Source of the DNA: Lentzea sp. NBRC 102530
GTDB taxonomy: Bacteria; Actinomycetota; Actinomycetes; Mycobacteriales; Pseudonocardiaceae
Assembly: GCF_030269365.1 (NCBI RefSeq)
Contig: NZ_BSTF01000009.1
Span: 124,001-188,000 of the forward strand
DNA length: 64,000 nucleotides
Reading direction: 5' to 3'
Part shown: piece by piece, positions 16,286 to 24,226 of the stretch
Numbering within the stretch: position 1 is the stretch's first letter
Layout: every line of letters starts with the position of its first letter
The notes under the pieces: generated by a model
The model's input: only the letters and a program-made list of their open reading frames with translations
What the model was told of the DNA's origin: nothing
The model's database searches: none
Position numbers and translations under genes: made by a program

Positions 16286-16984
16286 TCAGCCCGGCCTCAC
16301 GATCGGCGGGTGCAGCGAAGCCCGCGCACCAGCCCTGAACAGGCGCGCGGGTCGCCCCCGCGTCGCCTTGTGCCCGTCCGGCACGATGAACCCGTCGACC
16401 CCCTGCACCTTCCGGTAGAAGTTCCGCGGGTCGACCTCCACTCCCCACACGGCCTCGTACACCTGCTGCAGCTCCGAGATCGTGAAGGTCTCGCCGCAGA
16501 ACGCCGTGGCCAGCGCCGTGTGCTCCAACTTCGCCCGAGCCCGCTCGACGCCGTCCGCCAGGATCCGCAGGTGGTCGAACGCCAACCGCACTTCTCCGGA
16601 CAGCACCGCCCCGACCGGCTGCCACCGAGCCCCGGCCGCGTCCGACCCGGCCTCGGGTTCGGGCAACCCCGGCGCGATCGCCAGATGGGCGACTGACACC
16701 ACGCGCCCACGCGGATCCCGGCTGGGATCGCCGTACGCCCCCAGCTGCTCGAGGTGCAGCACCGCGCCGGCCAGGTTCGCTTCTTCGTCGAGCTCCCGGT
16801 GCGCGGCGGCCAGCAGGTCCTCGCCGTCGTGCTCCAGGAAACCGCCCGGCAAGGCCATTTCCCCTTGGTACGGCTCAACTCCGCGCTCCACGAGCAGGAC
16901 GTTCAACTCCCCCGCGCGCAGGGTGAGGATCACGAGGTCGACCGTGACCAGGAGGGTCGGCGGCGACCAGGACGTCTCGGACAT
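16286..16984 (-). CDS. NrtR-like NUDIX-domain transcriptional regulator
   Basis: A 232-residue two-domain protein. The N-terminal NUDIX domain (about 10-135) has a degenerate Nudix box: there is one extra residue between GG(48) and E55, and the usual Gly after REL-x-EE is replaced by Asn70. That loss is usual for regulators that bind rather than cleave ADP-ribose-type ligands. The C-terminal part (FDHLRILADGVERARAKLEHTALA, ISELQQVYEAVWG, DPRNFYRKVQ, RGRPARLFR) is the NrtR winged-helix domain. Known NrtR proteins control NAD genes. Here it is first in an operon with the phosphorylase and membrane genes, suggesting autoregulation of that module by a nucleotide signal (inference). Confidence 0.85.
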   Translation of the reverse strand: MSETSWSPPTLLVTVDLVILTLRAGELNVLLVERGVEPYQGEMALPGGFLEHDGEDLLAAAHRELDEEANLAGAVLHLEQLGAYGDPSRDPRGRVVSVAHLAIAPGLPEPEAGSDAAGARWQPVGAVLSGEVRLAFDHLRILADGVERARAKLEHTALATAFCGETFTISELQQVYEAVWGVEVDPRNFYRKVQGVDGFIVPDGHKATRGRPARLFRAGARASLHPPIVRPG

Positions 16985-17004
16985 GGCTCTGAACCTAGCC
17001 TTAT

Positions 17005-17017
17005 TGTCAGTCCGACA
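17005..17017. promoter_or_regulatory. Candidate operator of the NUDIX regulator
   Basis: An inverted repeat TGTCAGTCCGACA (arms TGTC/GACA, inner G..C also symmetric) lies about 20 bp upstream of the NUDIX-regulator ATG, in the position of its promoter. NrtR sites contain GT-N7-AC cores, and this repeat has that form. No biochemical evidence. Confidence 0.4.
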
Positions 17018-17137
17018 GAAAGGCGCCGATCGGGTGACCGTTTGACCTCGAATGCCATGGGTTGTCGCGCAATCCGGTGACAGGGGCCGTCTGCGGCCCT
17101 AGCCTTGTCTGACTCGAACGCAGGGGGTGAGCTGCCT

Positions 17138-17605
17138 GTGAGGTTGACCCGGCTGCTCATCACCGCTCTCCTGGTTCACGTCCCCGGCTGGAGAGCGGCG
17201 GGCTACAACATGCAACCGGGAGCCTGGTGGCCTTGTCTGAGATGTGGCAACGAGATCGAGGGCTGGACTTCGCGTAGCGCCTGTTGCCCCGACGACGGCT
17301 GGTTTCTCATAGGCCCCTGCAAGCAGCGCGGGTGCAAGAAACTCGCGCTCCGGTACGCCACAGGCGACTGGGAGTGGGAATGCGAGTACGGCCACTACTT
17401 CATCGGTCCGAGTTGCCCAGACTGCGAGTACTGGGCTGCAGAGCAGAAAGGGATCGAGCTCGTGTGCGGCGGTCCGCAACCACACAGCTTCTACCTCTCC
17501 AAAAAGCCGTACTGCACCGACTGCCGTTCAGGCTACGTCCGGTTCTCCGATCTCAGCCCCGAAGCAATCTGTGAGGCGTGCGGAAGACCTCAACCGAGGA
17601 GGTGA
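17138..17605 (+). CDS. Cys-rich (zinc-ribbon-like) hypothetical protein
   Basis: About 155 residues, starting at GTG 17138 ten bases after a strong AGGGGG. A short hydrophobic N-terminus (LLITALLVHVPGW) precedes a body with several C-x2-C knuckles (CLRC, CPDC, CTDC, CEAC) plus C-x4-C spacing (CKQRGC), and many Trp/Tyr. This pattern fits two or more zinc ribbons. No family recognised. The stop codon (17603-17605) lies inside the ribosome-binding site of the next gene, so the two are coupled. Base composition looks slightly less GC-rich than its neighbours. Confidence 0.6.
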   Translation: MRLTRLLITALLVHVPGWRAAGYNMQPGAWWPCLRCGNEIEGWTSRSACCPDDGWFLIGPCKQRGCKKLALRYATGDWEWECEYGHYFIGPSCPDCEYWAAEQKGIELVCGGPQPHSFYLSKKPYCTDCRSGYVRFSDLSPEAICEACGRPQPRR

Positions 17606-17607
17606 CG

Positions 17608-18627
17608 ATGGCCGCGAGCGTGGTTGGCACGATCACCTCCGGAGCGGGCAAGGTGGGCCGCTACTTCACCGTGGTCAGCGCGTTGCCTGCGGCTCTGCTC
17701 ACGACCTACGCCTGCGTGATCGTCCAGGCCGGCTGGTCAGAGCACGTGCGCTGGTCAGCGATCGGCGACATGCCCTGGTACGGCGTACTGCTCGCCGGCC
17801 TCTTCGCGCTGGCTCTCGCGCTCGCGTTGAACCCGTTGCAATTCCCTCTGATCCAGCTCTTCGAGGGGTACTGGGGCACTTCGGCTCTGGGCATCGCACT
17901 GGCGACTCTGCGAACGGCGCACCATCGACGACGACTCTTCGCGTTGAAGCAATCGAAACAGGAGGCCAACAGCCGGCTCGAGGCTTCGGGCCGTCACATG
18001 CTGGAGCGCAGGACAGCCGGTTCGCACTTGATCCGTGCGGCGATTGTCGCGAACGAGACGAGCAGAGAAGCTTCGTCGTATCCGGAGGCACGCGACATCC
18101 TCCCCACTCGGCTCGGCAACGTGCTGCGCCGCTACGAGCGGCTGGCTGGCAGGTCGTACCTGATCGATCCTCTCGCCGCCGTCCCCCGGCTCGCGATGGT
18201 GGGCAGCGAGCAGGAGGTCGCCTACGTGCAGAACCAGCGCGTCCAACTCGAACTCGCGCTCCGCACGTCGTTGATGGCATTCCTCGGGACAGCGGTCACG
18301 CTGGTGGTCATGAGCAGGCACGGCTTCTGGCTGCTGCTGGCGCTCGTGCCCTACTCCGTCGCCTACCTCGCTTATCGCGGGGCCGTTGCGCTGGCCCACG
18401 AGTACGGCACGAGTCTGGCCGTTCTCGTCGACCTGAGCCGGTTCGAACTCTATCGGCGGATGGGCTTGAAACAGCCCGGGTCAACCGAAGAGGAGAGGCA
18501 GATGAACGCGACACTGATGAAGATCTTCGAGTTCTCCGCCGACGCGTCGCTCCGTTACGAGGACCCGCCGGTCACACTCGACCAAGCTCTGTTCAACTTC
18601 TCCCCCGCGCCGAAGGAAGAGGAGTGA
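17608..18627 (+). CDS. Hypothetical membrane protein
   Basis: A 339-residue protein with ATG 17608 behind a near-ideal AGGAGGTGA. Predicted membrane segments lie at about 23-40 (FTVVSALPAALLTTYACVI) and 57-80, and another pair at about 220-262 (LMAFLGTAVTLVVM, GFWLLLALVPYSVAYLAYRGAVAL). A ~130-residue cytoplasmic-looking helical region with RxLxR-rich patches lies between them. The acidic C-terminus ends in KEEE. No domain recognised. It sits 2 nt after the Cys-rich gene and 33 nt before the pentapeptide gene. Confidence 0.6.
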   Translation: MAASVVGTITSGAGKVGRYFTVVSALPAALLTTYACVIVQAGWSEHVRWSAIGDMPWYGVLLAGLFALALALALNPLQFPLIQLFEGYWGTSALGIALATLRTAHHRRRLFALKQSKQEANSRLEASGRHMLERRTAGSHLIRAAIVANETSREASSYPEARDILPTRLGNVLRRYERLAGRSYLIDPLAAVPRLAMVGSEQEVAYVQNQRVQLELALRTSLMAFLGTAVTLVVMSRHGFWLLLALVPYSVAYLAYRGAVALAHEYGTSLAVLVDLSRFELYRRMGLKQPGSTEEERQMNATLMKIFEFSADASLRYEDPPVTLDQALFNFSPAPKEEE

Positions 18628-18660
18628 CCGTTCGGCCCACGGGCCTGACACGATGCCTCC

Positions 18661-19509
18661 GTGGCCTCCAACGACGACCCCGCCCAGTACGCCGGTACAC
18701 CTCCCGATGCCGCGCGTCCGACCGAGGTCCGGCAACGACAGCGACCCCCTGCTCCCGCACCCGTCGCAGAAGCCCCGACGAAGCCGGAGAAGAAGGTGTC
18801 CGGACTCGAACGCTGGATGTGGGCGTGGCCGATTCTCGTCATCACCTCGATGGCGTTCTTCAGCCAGCTCGCCGGAGTGCTCGGGATGGTGACCGCCGGT
18901 GTGATCGTCATCGCCGGGCTGGCCCTGTTCACCAGTGCCCGCAACGACGGCGTGCCGCAGCAGTGGTTGCTGCCGTTGGCTCTGGTGGCGTGCGTCCTGG
19001 TCGGCGCCGCGGTGATCGCGGGTCAGTTCGGGCTGCTGAGCGACAAACCCGCCGGCGCGCTGTCCAGCACGCGGGCACGCGACCTGCCGTCCGCGGAGAG
19101 CCTCCGGACCTCGCCCGCACCGGGCGCATCGCTCGTGGGCATCGATCTGCACGAGCAGAACCTGCGGGGTGCCCGACTTCACGGAGCGAGTGCGGCCGGC
19201 GCCTCGTTCGAGAAGGCGGTGCTGGAGGACGCGAAACTCGCGGGAGCCGACCTCAGGGGAGCCAACCTGCAAGGTGCTCGGCTGAGCGGCGCGGACCTGC
19301 GCGGTGTCGACTTCACCGGCGCGGACCTGCGGAACGCCGTCCTCACCAACACCTGTCTGCGCGGCGCGAACTTCACCGGCGCCGCGATGAACGGCCTCGA
19401 CGCGTCTGGCGCCGCCGTCGAGGACGTGGTCGTGCCCACCGGTGGGATCGGCACGGCGAAGGTGTGGCCCACCTCTGCCTCGGTCGTGCCGACCGCCTGC
19501 CCTTCCTGA
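18661..19509 (+). CDS. Membrane-anchored pentapeptide-repeat protein
   Basis: A 282-residue protein from GTG 18661. The N-terminal ~45 residues are Pro/Ala-rich and disordered. Three hydrophobic segments (about 52-72, 73-90, 103-125) anchor it. From ~155 to 240 a run of A(D/N)LxG pentapeptides (LRGARLHGAS, LAGADLRGANLQGARLSGADLRGVDFTGADLRNA) forms a right-handed quadrilateral beta-helix. Pentapeptide proteins can mimic DNA or mediate protein contacts, but nothing here fixes the role. No Shine-Dalgarno is evident. Same strand as the two preceding unknown genes; a shared operon is possible. Confidence 0.8.
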   Translation: MASNDDPAQYAGTPPDAARPTEVRQRQRPPAPAPVAEAPTKPEKKVSGLERWMWAWPILVITSMAFFSQLAGVLGMVTAGVIVIAGLALFTSARNDGVPQQWLLPLALVACVLVGAAVIAGQFGLLSDKPAGALSSTRARDLPSAESLRTSPAPGASLVGIDLHEQNLRGARLHGASAAGASFEKAVLEDAKLAGADLRGANLQGARLSGADLRGVDFTGADLRNAVLTNTCLRGANFTGAAMNGLDASGAAVEDVVVPTGGIGTAKVWPTSASVVPTACPS

Positions 19510-19510
19510 G

Positions 19511-20107
19511 TCAGCTGACCCCGCTGAGCCTGAGCGTCCGTGCCACCACCGGGTCCGAAGGTGCCACCCCGTAGCGGTGTTCGTAGACCGCGACCACGAT
19601 GCGTTCGAGGTCGTCGGCCGCCGCCGGGGTCTGCTCGACGTAGTCGGCGGCCATCAGCAACATCGGGTAGCCGGCGCTGCCCTGGGGCGGCAGGTAGCCG
19701 TTGACCGGCAGCAGCACGGCGCCGAGGCGGCGGTAGAACTCGATGCGGCGGCGCCGGATCCGTTCCTCGGTCTGGTCGATGCCGTGCTGGGCCGGGTCTT
19801 CGACGTCGTAGACGATGCGGGTGTGGCCGGCGTCGGTCATGGCGGTGCGCAGGTGGGTCCAGAGGTGTTCGCCGAGGCCTTTGCCCTTCTCCCCCACGGT
19901 GAAGTAGCGCAGGTAGACCCAGCCGGTGTCGCCCAGCACCCGCAGGACGGCCAGCCCCAGCGGCTTGCCGTCCACCAGCACCAGGGCGGTGTCGGCCAGG
20001 AGGTCGTCGAACGACGCGCGCAGGTGCGGTGCGAAGCCGTCGTGGTAGATCTGTTCCACGGCCGCCAGTTCGGCCGGTGTCAGGGTCGACGCGGCTACGA
20101 GCTCCAT
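19511..20107 (-). CDS. GNAT-family N-acetyltransferase
   Basis: A 198-residue protein beginning MELVAASTLTPAELAAVEQIYHDGF. The acetyl-CoA-binding core is visible as LVLVDGKPLGLAVLRVL then YLRYFTVGEKGKGLGEHLW (the R/Q-x2-G-x-G/A-like loop is GKGLG), with the later RRRRIEFYRRLGAVLLPVNGY matching the GNAT C-terminal strand. It is the last gene of the coupled CoA-pathway operon; its ATG (20107) lies inside the end of the amidohydrolase gene (13-nt overlap). Substrate unknown. Confidence 0.78.
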   Translation of the reverse strand: MELVAASTLTPAELAAVEQIYHDGFAPHLRASFDDLLADTALVLVDGKPLGLAVLRVLGDTGWVYLRYFTVGEKGKGLGEHLWTHLRTAMTDAGHTRIVYDVEDPAQHGIDQTEERIRRRRIEFYRRLGAVLLPVNGYLPPQGSAGYPMLLMAADYVEQTPAAADDLERIVVAVYEHRYGVAPSDPVVARTLRLSGVS

Positions 20108-21660
20108 CGGAACTGTCCCCCCACCATCGTGCGCAGCACTCGGATGTCCTTGATGCGGTCCGTCGTCACCGGGTTGCCGGAGAGGACGACCAGGTCGGCC
20201 AGTTTGCCCACCGACAGCGTTCCTTTCAGGTGCTCCTGCTTCGAGGCGTAGGCGGAGCCGTGGGTGAAGGCGCGCAACGCTTCCAGGCCCGTGACGGCCT
20301 CGGCCGCGGTGAACTCGGCGCCGGAGGACGTCCGCCGGTTGACCATGTCGTGCATGCCCAGCAACGGGGCTCCGGCGACGACCGGGCGGTCCGAGCTGCC
20401 GGGGACCGTGAGTCCGGCGTCCAGCAGTGAGCGTTGGCGGTAGGCCCACGCCGAACGCTCCGGGCCCAGCGCGCGCAGCATGCCGTCGCCGATCTCGTTG
20501 ACGAAACGGCCTTGGGGCACGGGGATCACGCCCAGCCGCGCGGCTCGGGTGACCTGGTCGGGGCGGGAGACGCCGAAGTGTTCGACGCGGTGGCGGGGGT
20601 CGGGGCGCGGGAACCGGCGCTGGGCTTCCTCGTAGGCGTCCAGGACCAGGTCGACGGCGGCGTCGCCGATGGCGTGGGTGGCCACGCGCCAGCCCGCGCG
20701 GTGGGCGGCGATGATCTGCTGCCGCAACGACTCCGGGTCGCCCTGGAGGTAGCCGTGGTTGCCCGGGGTGTCGGCGAAGTCGTGGCACATCGCGGCGGTG
20801 TGGCCGATCAGGGAGCCGTCGGAGAAGATCTTGGTGGGGCCGATGCGCAGCCAGTCGTCGCCGAAGCCGGTGCGCAGGCCCAGGTCCAGGCCGAGGCCCA
20901 GTTCGACCACCTCGTGCAACGCGTCGGCGGCGACCATGAGCTCGACCCGGACGTGCAGGCGGCCCTGCTCACGGGCGCGGTGGTACGCCTCCAGTTCCAC
21001 CGGGGACTTGCCGATCCAGCCGCCGCCGATGCCCGCCTCGACGCAGCTCGTGATGCCCTCGCCCAGGTACACGCGGCCCGCTCGGTCGATCGCGTCGACC
21101 AGCGTGTCGACGGGGTACGGCAGTACCAGCGGGGTGACGAGCTGCTGGGCCTGCTCCTGCAACAACCCGGTGGGCCTGCCCTGCACGTCGGTCACCACCA
21201 GGCCGCCGGAGACCTCGACCGCGGAGTCCGCCAGCCCCAACGCTTCCAGGACCGGCGTGTTGACCACGCACATGTGGCCGGACGTGTGCTTGATCCACAC
21301 CTTGCGGCCGCGCGCCACGCGGTCGAGGCCGTCGCGGGTGGGGTGGCCGCCGCACTTGTTCTGGTCGTAGCCGAAGCCGACGACCCACTCGCCGTCCGGC
21401 GCGGCCTCCACCGCCGCGTACAGGTCTCCCAGACCGGTGACCCGGCAGTCCACTTCGGACAGTGTCAGGCCGAACCACGCCATGTGATTGTGGGCGTCGT
21501 GGAAGCCCGGGGTGACGACCGCGCCGCCGAGGTCGATCACCTCACGGGCCGGGACCTCCTCCAACGCCACGATCCGGTCGCCCAGCACGGCCACCGCGGA
21601 GGCGGGCGAGTCCAGGGTGACGAACTCGGCGTTGGTGAGCAGCAGGTCTGCCTTGATCAT
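20095..21660 (-). CDS. Metal-dependent amidohydrolase (YtcJ-like)
   Basis: A 521-residue amidohydrolase-superfamily enzyme. The beta-sandwich start (ADLLLTNAEFVTLD...VIDLGGAVVTPGFHDAHNHM) includes the metal-ligand HDAHNH. Later RVATHAIGDAAVDLVLDAYE and HRVEHFGVSRPDQ provide further His ligands, SSDRPV carries the catalytic Asp, and GTLSVGKLADLVVLSGNP is the typical C-terminal sandwich. YtcJ relatives hydrolyse amide or carbamate substrates, many uncharacterised. ATG 21660 overlaps the thioesterase stop by 4 nt (ATGA). Position in a CoA-ligase/hydratase operon suggests release or removal of an amide moiety in a catabolic route (inference). Confidence 0.88.
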   Translation of the reverse strand: MIKADLLLTNAEFVTLDSPASAVAVLGDRIVALEEVPAREVIDLGGAVVTPGFHDAHNHMAWFGLTLSEVDCRVTGLGDLYAAVEAAPDGEWVVGFGYDQNKCGGHPTRDGLDRVARGRKVWIKHTSGHMCVVNTPVLEALGLADSAVEVSGGLVVTDVQGRPTGLLQEQAQQLVTPLVLPYPVDTLVDAIDRAGRVYLGEGITSCVEAGIGGGWIGKSPVELEAYHRAREQGRLHVRVELMVAADALHEVVELGLGLDLGLRTGFGDDWLRIGPTKIFSDGSLIGHTAAMCHDFADTPGNHGYLQGDPESLRQQIIAAHRAGWRVATHAIGDAAVDLVLDAYEEAQRRFPRPDPRHRVEHFGVSRPDQVTRAARLGVIPVPQGRFVNEIGDGMLRALGPERSAWAYRQRSLLDAGLTVPGSSDRPVVAGAPLLGMHDMVNRRTSSGAEFTAAEAVTGLEALRAFTHGSAYASKQEHLKGTLSVGKLADLVVLSGNPVTTDRIKDIRVLRTMVGGQFRWSS

Positions 21661-22046
21661 GAGAGCCCTTCGAAGGCCATGCGGTACCAGTCGCTCCAGG
21701 GCGCGGGACGGCCGTCGGCGCCCAGCTTGACGATCACCCGGTAGCCCAAGGCGTACCGGCCGCAGCGGAAGCCGTAACGGGCACTGGTGGTGCCGATGCG
21801 GTCGGCGGTGATCTCCACCGGTAACACGCCAGGCGCGGTGAAGGCCGCGGTGAACTCGATGTGCAGTTCCTTCACCACGTAGTTCAGGTCCGGGTCGCGG
21901 TCGGCGTAGGTGGACCAGCCGAACCCCATCGACTCGAACAGAGCCGACTGGGCGCGTTCGACGTGCAGGGCGAAGCGCGAGTTGTGCAGCGTGCCGTTGA
22001 GGTCCAGCTCGTCGAAGTAGACAGGGCTCTCGAAGTGGAAGCTCAC
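21657..22046 (-). CDS. Acyl-CoA thioesterase (4HBT hot-dog fold)
   Basis: A 129-residue single hot-dog-domain protein. VYFDELDLNGTLHNSRFALHVERA is the 4-hydroxybenzoyl-CoA-thioesterase signature with the catalytic Asp/Asn region, followed by the long central helix. It hydrolyses acyl-CoA to free acid and CoA. It is coupled on both sides: its start overlaps the acyl-CoA ligase end by 4 nt and its stop overlaps the amidohydrolase start by 4 nt. The natural substrate is presumably an intermediate of this operon. Confidence 0.85.
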   Translation of the reverse strand: MSFHFESPVYFDELDLNGTLHNSRFALHVERAQSALFESMGFGWSTYADRDPDLNYVVKELHIEFTAAFTAPGVLPVEITADRIGTTSARYGFRCGRYALGYRVIVKLGADGRPAPWSDWYRMAFEGLS

Positions 22047-23419
22047 CGCAGCTGCTCCTTGGCGACGCGCTCGGAAGGGGTGCGCGGTAGGTCCTCGCGG
22101 AACTCCCAGAAACGCGGAACCTTGAACGACGCCAGCCTTTCCGCGCAGTACTCGGCCAGTTCCCGATCGGTGATCTCCCCGACCACGAACGCTTTCACCT
22201 CCTCACCGCGGATCTCGTCCGGCACGCCGATCACGGCAGCGAGGCGCACCGCGGGGTGCGCCATCAGCACCTCCTCGACCTCGTGCGCCGCCACGTTCTC
22301 GCCGCCGCGCCGGATCATGTCCTTGCTGCGCCCCAGGTGGTAGACGCGGCCGTCCTCCATCCGGGCGAGGTCGCCGGTGCGGAACCAGCCGTCGTGGAAC
22401 GGCGAGGGCAGGCCGAGGTAGCCGTCCATCATCCCCGGGCCGCGCAACCACAGTTCGCCGTCGACGACCTTGGCCTCGCGGTGCGGTGCGGGCAGTCCGA
22501 GGCAGCCGGTGCCGACGAACCTGTCGTGGTCCGAAGCCGTGATCCGCAGGTCGGCACCGGTCTCGGTCATGCCGAACGCCTCGAACCAGCCGACACCCCA
22601 GCGTTCCTCCAACTGAGCGTGCAAGGTGGGCGGAATCGCGGAGGCCTGCACCACCCGCACGGAATGCTCGCGGTCCAACGGATCCGCGGGCATGCGCAAC
22701 AGCAACGTCGGCATCGCGCCGAGGCAGTAGAAGTAGGTGACGCGGTGCTCACGCACCTTCGCCCAGAACGACGACGGGTGGAAGCCGTCCAGCACCACGA
22801 GATGCGCGCCCGCCAGCATGGCGGCCACCACGTTCCATTGTGGATCGATGTAGTGGAACGGTTGCGCCGTGAGCATCACATCATCGAACGTCAGGTGCGG
22901 GAAGTGTTCGACCAGGCTGCCGCCGAGCGTCATCCAGTAGGAATGCGACAGCACGCAGGCTTTCGGCTTCCCGGTGGTGCCCGAGGTGAACTGGAGGCTG
23001 ACCGGCGCGGACACCGGCCCCTGCACGAACCCCGCGACGGGCTCCAGTTCCTCGACGTGGTGCACCACCTGGGCGGCGAGCAACGGCCGGAACTCCTCCG
23101 TGCTCACCACCGCCACCACCTCAGCGGTCCGCAACACGTGCCCCGCGTCGGCCGAGCGGTACTTGACGTTCAGCGGCACGGCCGTGGCCCCGAGCTTGAC
23201 CAGCGCGAACCAGACCAGCGGGAACTCCGGCACGGTGCGGAGCATGATCGCGACCCGGTCCCCCGCGCGGATGCCCCTGTCCCGCAACGCCTGCGCGTAC
23301 CCGTCGGACAGCCGGTCGATCTCCGCGAACGTGAACGAGCCGCCCGGGTCGAACGTCCACGCGACCTTGCCCGGCCACCTCGTCACGGCCGTGCGCAGCG
23401 CCGACAGGAGGTCAGCCAC
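22043..23419 (-). CDS. Acyl-CoA ligase (AMP-binding, ANL superfamily)
   Basis: A 458-residue, shortish but complete ANL enzyme. LQFTSGTTGKPKACVLSH is the P-loop, EAFGMTETGADLR the A5 motif, GWFRTGDLARMEDGRVYHLGR the A7-A8 region, KDMIRRGGENVAAHEVEE the hinge, and LPRTPSERVAKEQL near the C-terminus supplies the expected lysine. It activates a carboxylate as its CoA thioester. The stop overlaps the thioesterase start by 4 nt and the start overlaps the enoyl-CoA hydratase end by 8 nt, so it is embedded in a five-gene operon. Confidence 0.9.
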   Translation of the reverse strand: MADLLSALRTAVTRWPGKVAWTFDPGGSFTFAEIDRLSDGYAQALRDRGIRAGDRVAIMLRTVPEFPLVWFALVKLGATAVPLNVKYRSADAGHVLRTAEVVAVVSTEEFRPLLAAQVVHHVEELEPVAGFVQGPVSAPVSLQFTSGTTGKPKACVLSHSYWMTLGGSLVEHFPHLTFDDVMLTAQPFHYIDPQWNVVAAMLAGAHLVVLDGFHPSSFWAKVREHRVTYFYCLGAMPTLLLRMPADPLDREHSVRVVQASAIPPTLHAQLEERWGVGWFEAFGMTETGADLRITASDHDRFVGTGCLGLPAPHREAKVVDGELWLRGPGMMDGYLGLPSPFHDGWFRTGDLARMEDGRVYHLGRSKDMIRRGGENVAAHEVEEVLMAHPAVRLAAVIGVPDEIRGEEVKAFVVGEITDRELAEYCAERLASFKVPRFWEFREDLPRTPSERVAKEQLR

Positions 23420-24149
23420 GGCCGAACTCCTCGCGCGGCGCCTCGTTCTCCCCGGACAGGCTGGTCAGGATCGCGTGATCGACCTCGGTCGCCAGCGCGG
23501 TCTCCAGTGAGGCGTCCGCACCGAGGTCCAGCACGCGCTTGGCCAGCGACACGGCGACCGGCGGCCGCGAAGCCAGCTCACGGGCCAACTCCAGCGCCGT
23601 CTTCTCGTGGTCGGACGTCACCCGGTTGATCAGCCCCCACGAGTGGGCGCGCGCGGCCGGAACCCGTTCGCCCAGCAGCAGGAGCTCCTTGGCGCGCGGC
23701 AGCCCGACCATCCTGGGCAGCAGCGCGGAGATCCCCCCGGTCACGCTCAACCCCACACCGACCTCGGGGAACCCGAACTGCGCGTCCTCGTGCGCGACCA
23801 CCAGGTCGCAGCCCAGCGCGAACTCGCAGCCGGCCCCGAGCGCGTAGCCGTGCACCGCCGCGATCACCACGCCCGGGAAGTCCCGCACGGCCCGCGTCAC
23901 GTCCTGGATGCGCTCCAGCCGCGCCCGCGTCTCCAGCACGCTCTCGACCGGCAGCGGTTCCTTGAGGTCGTGCCCGGCGCAGAACGCCCGCCCGCGCCCC
24001 GCCAGCACGACGGCACGGGCCTCCGAGCCGGCCCGCGCGAACGCCGCCAGCAGGTCGTCCACCAGGGCCGGGACCACGGCGTTCAGCCGTTCCGGACGGT
24101 TCAGGTGCAGCACGGCCACACCCTTGTGGCACGCGTAGTCGACGGTCAT
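23412..24149 (-). CDS. Enoyl-CoA hydratase/isomerase family protein
   Basis: A 245-residue crotonase-fold enzyme, starting at ATG 24149 behind AGGGGAG. AFCAGHDLKEP and the oxyanion-hole segment HGYALGAGCEFALGCDLVVAHEDAQFGFPEVGVGLSVTGG are diagnostic. The second acidic catalytic residue region (FPEVGVGL) has Glu as in isomerase/hydratase relatives. First gene of the operon reading leftward to the GNAT gene, and divergent from the TetR gene at 24227 across a perfect palindrome. Confidence 0.9.
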   Translation of the reverse strand: MTVDYACHKGVAVLHLNRPERLNAVVPALVDDLLAAFARAGSEARAVVLAGRGRAFCAGHDLKEPLPVESVLETRARLERIQDVTRAVRDFPGVVIAAVHGYALGAGCEFALGCDLVVAHEDAQFGFPEVGVGLSVTGGISALLPRMVGLPRAKELLLLGERVPAARAHSWGLINRVTSDHEKTALELARELASRPPVAVSLAKRVLDLGADASLETALATEVDHAILTSLSGENEAPREEFGRG

Positions 24150-24159
24150 CGCTCCCCTT

Positions 24160-24177
24160 CGATCGATCGATCGATCG
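24160..24177. promoter_or_regulatory. Perfect palindrome, candidate TetR operator
   Basis: CGATCGATCGATCGATCG, an 18-bp perfect palindrome made of four tandem GATC units, lies between the divergent enoyl-CoA hydratase operon and the TetR gene. It is 10 bp before the hydratase ATG and 49 bp before the regulator ATG, the expected position for an autoregulated TetR site. Confidence 0.6.
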
Positions 24178-24226
24178 GGCCCCAAGCTAGAGTGACCGCG
24201 AACAGCCGGTCAAGAGGAGGCAACCG

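Noticed and set aside
19511..20788. Acetyltransferase with a long N-terminal extension
   Set aside because: The extension lies in a shifted frame over the amidohydrolase gene and is Arg/Pro/Gly-rich; the ATG at 20107 gives a normal GNAT.
24160..24177. Simple sequence repeat or sequencing artefact
   Set aside because: The GATC run is short, perfectly palindromic and centred in a divergent regulator/target gap, so an operator is the better reading.
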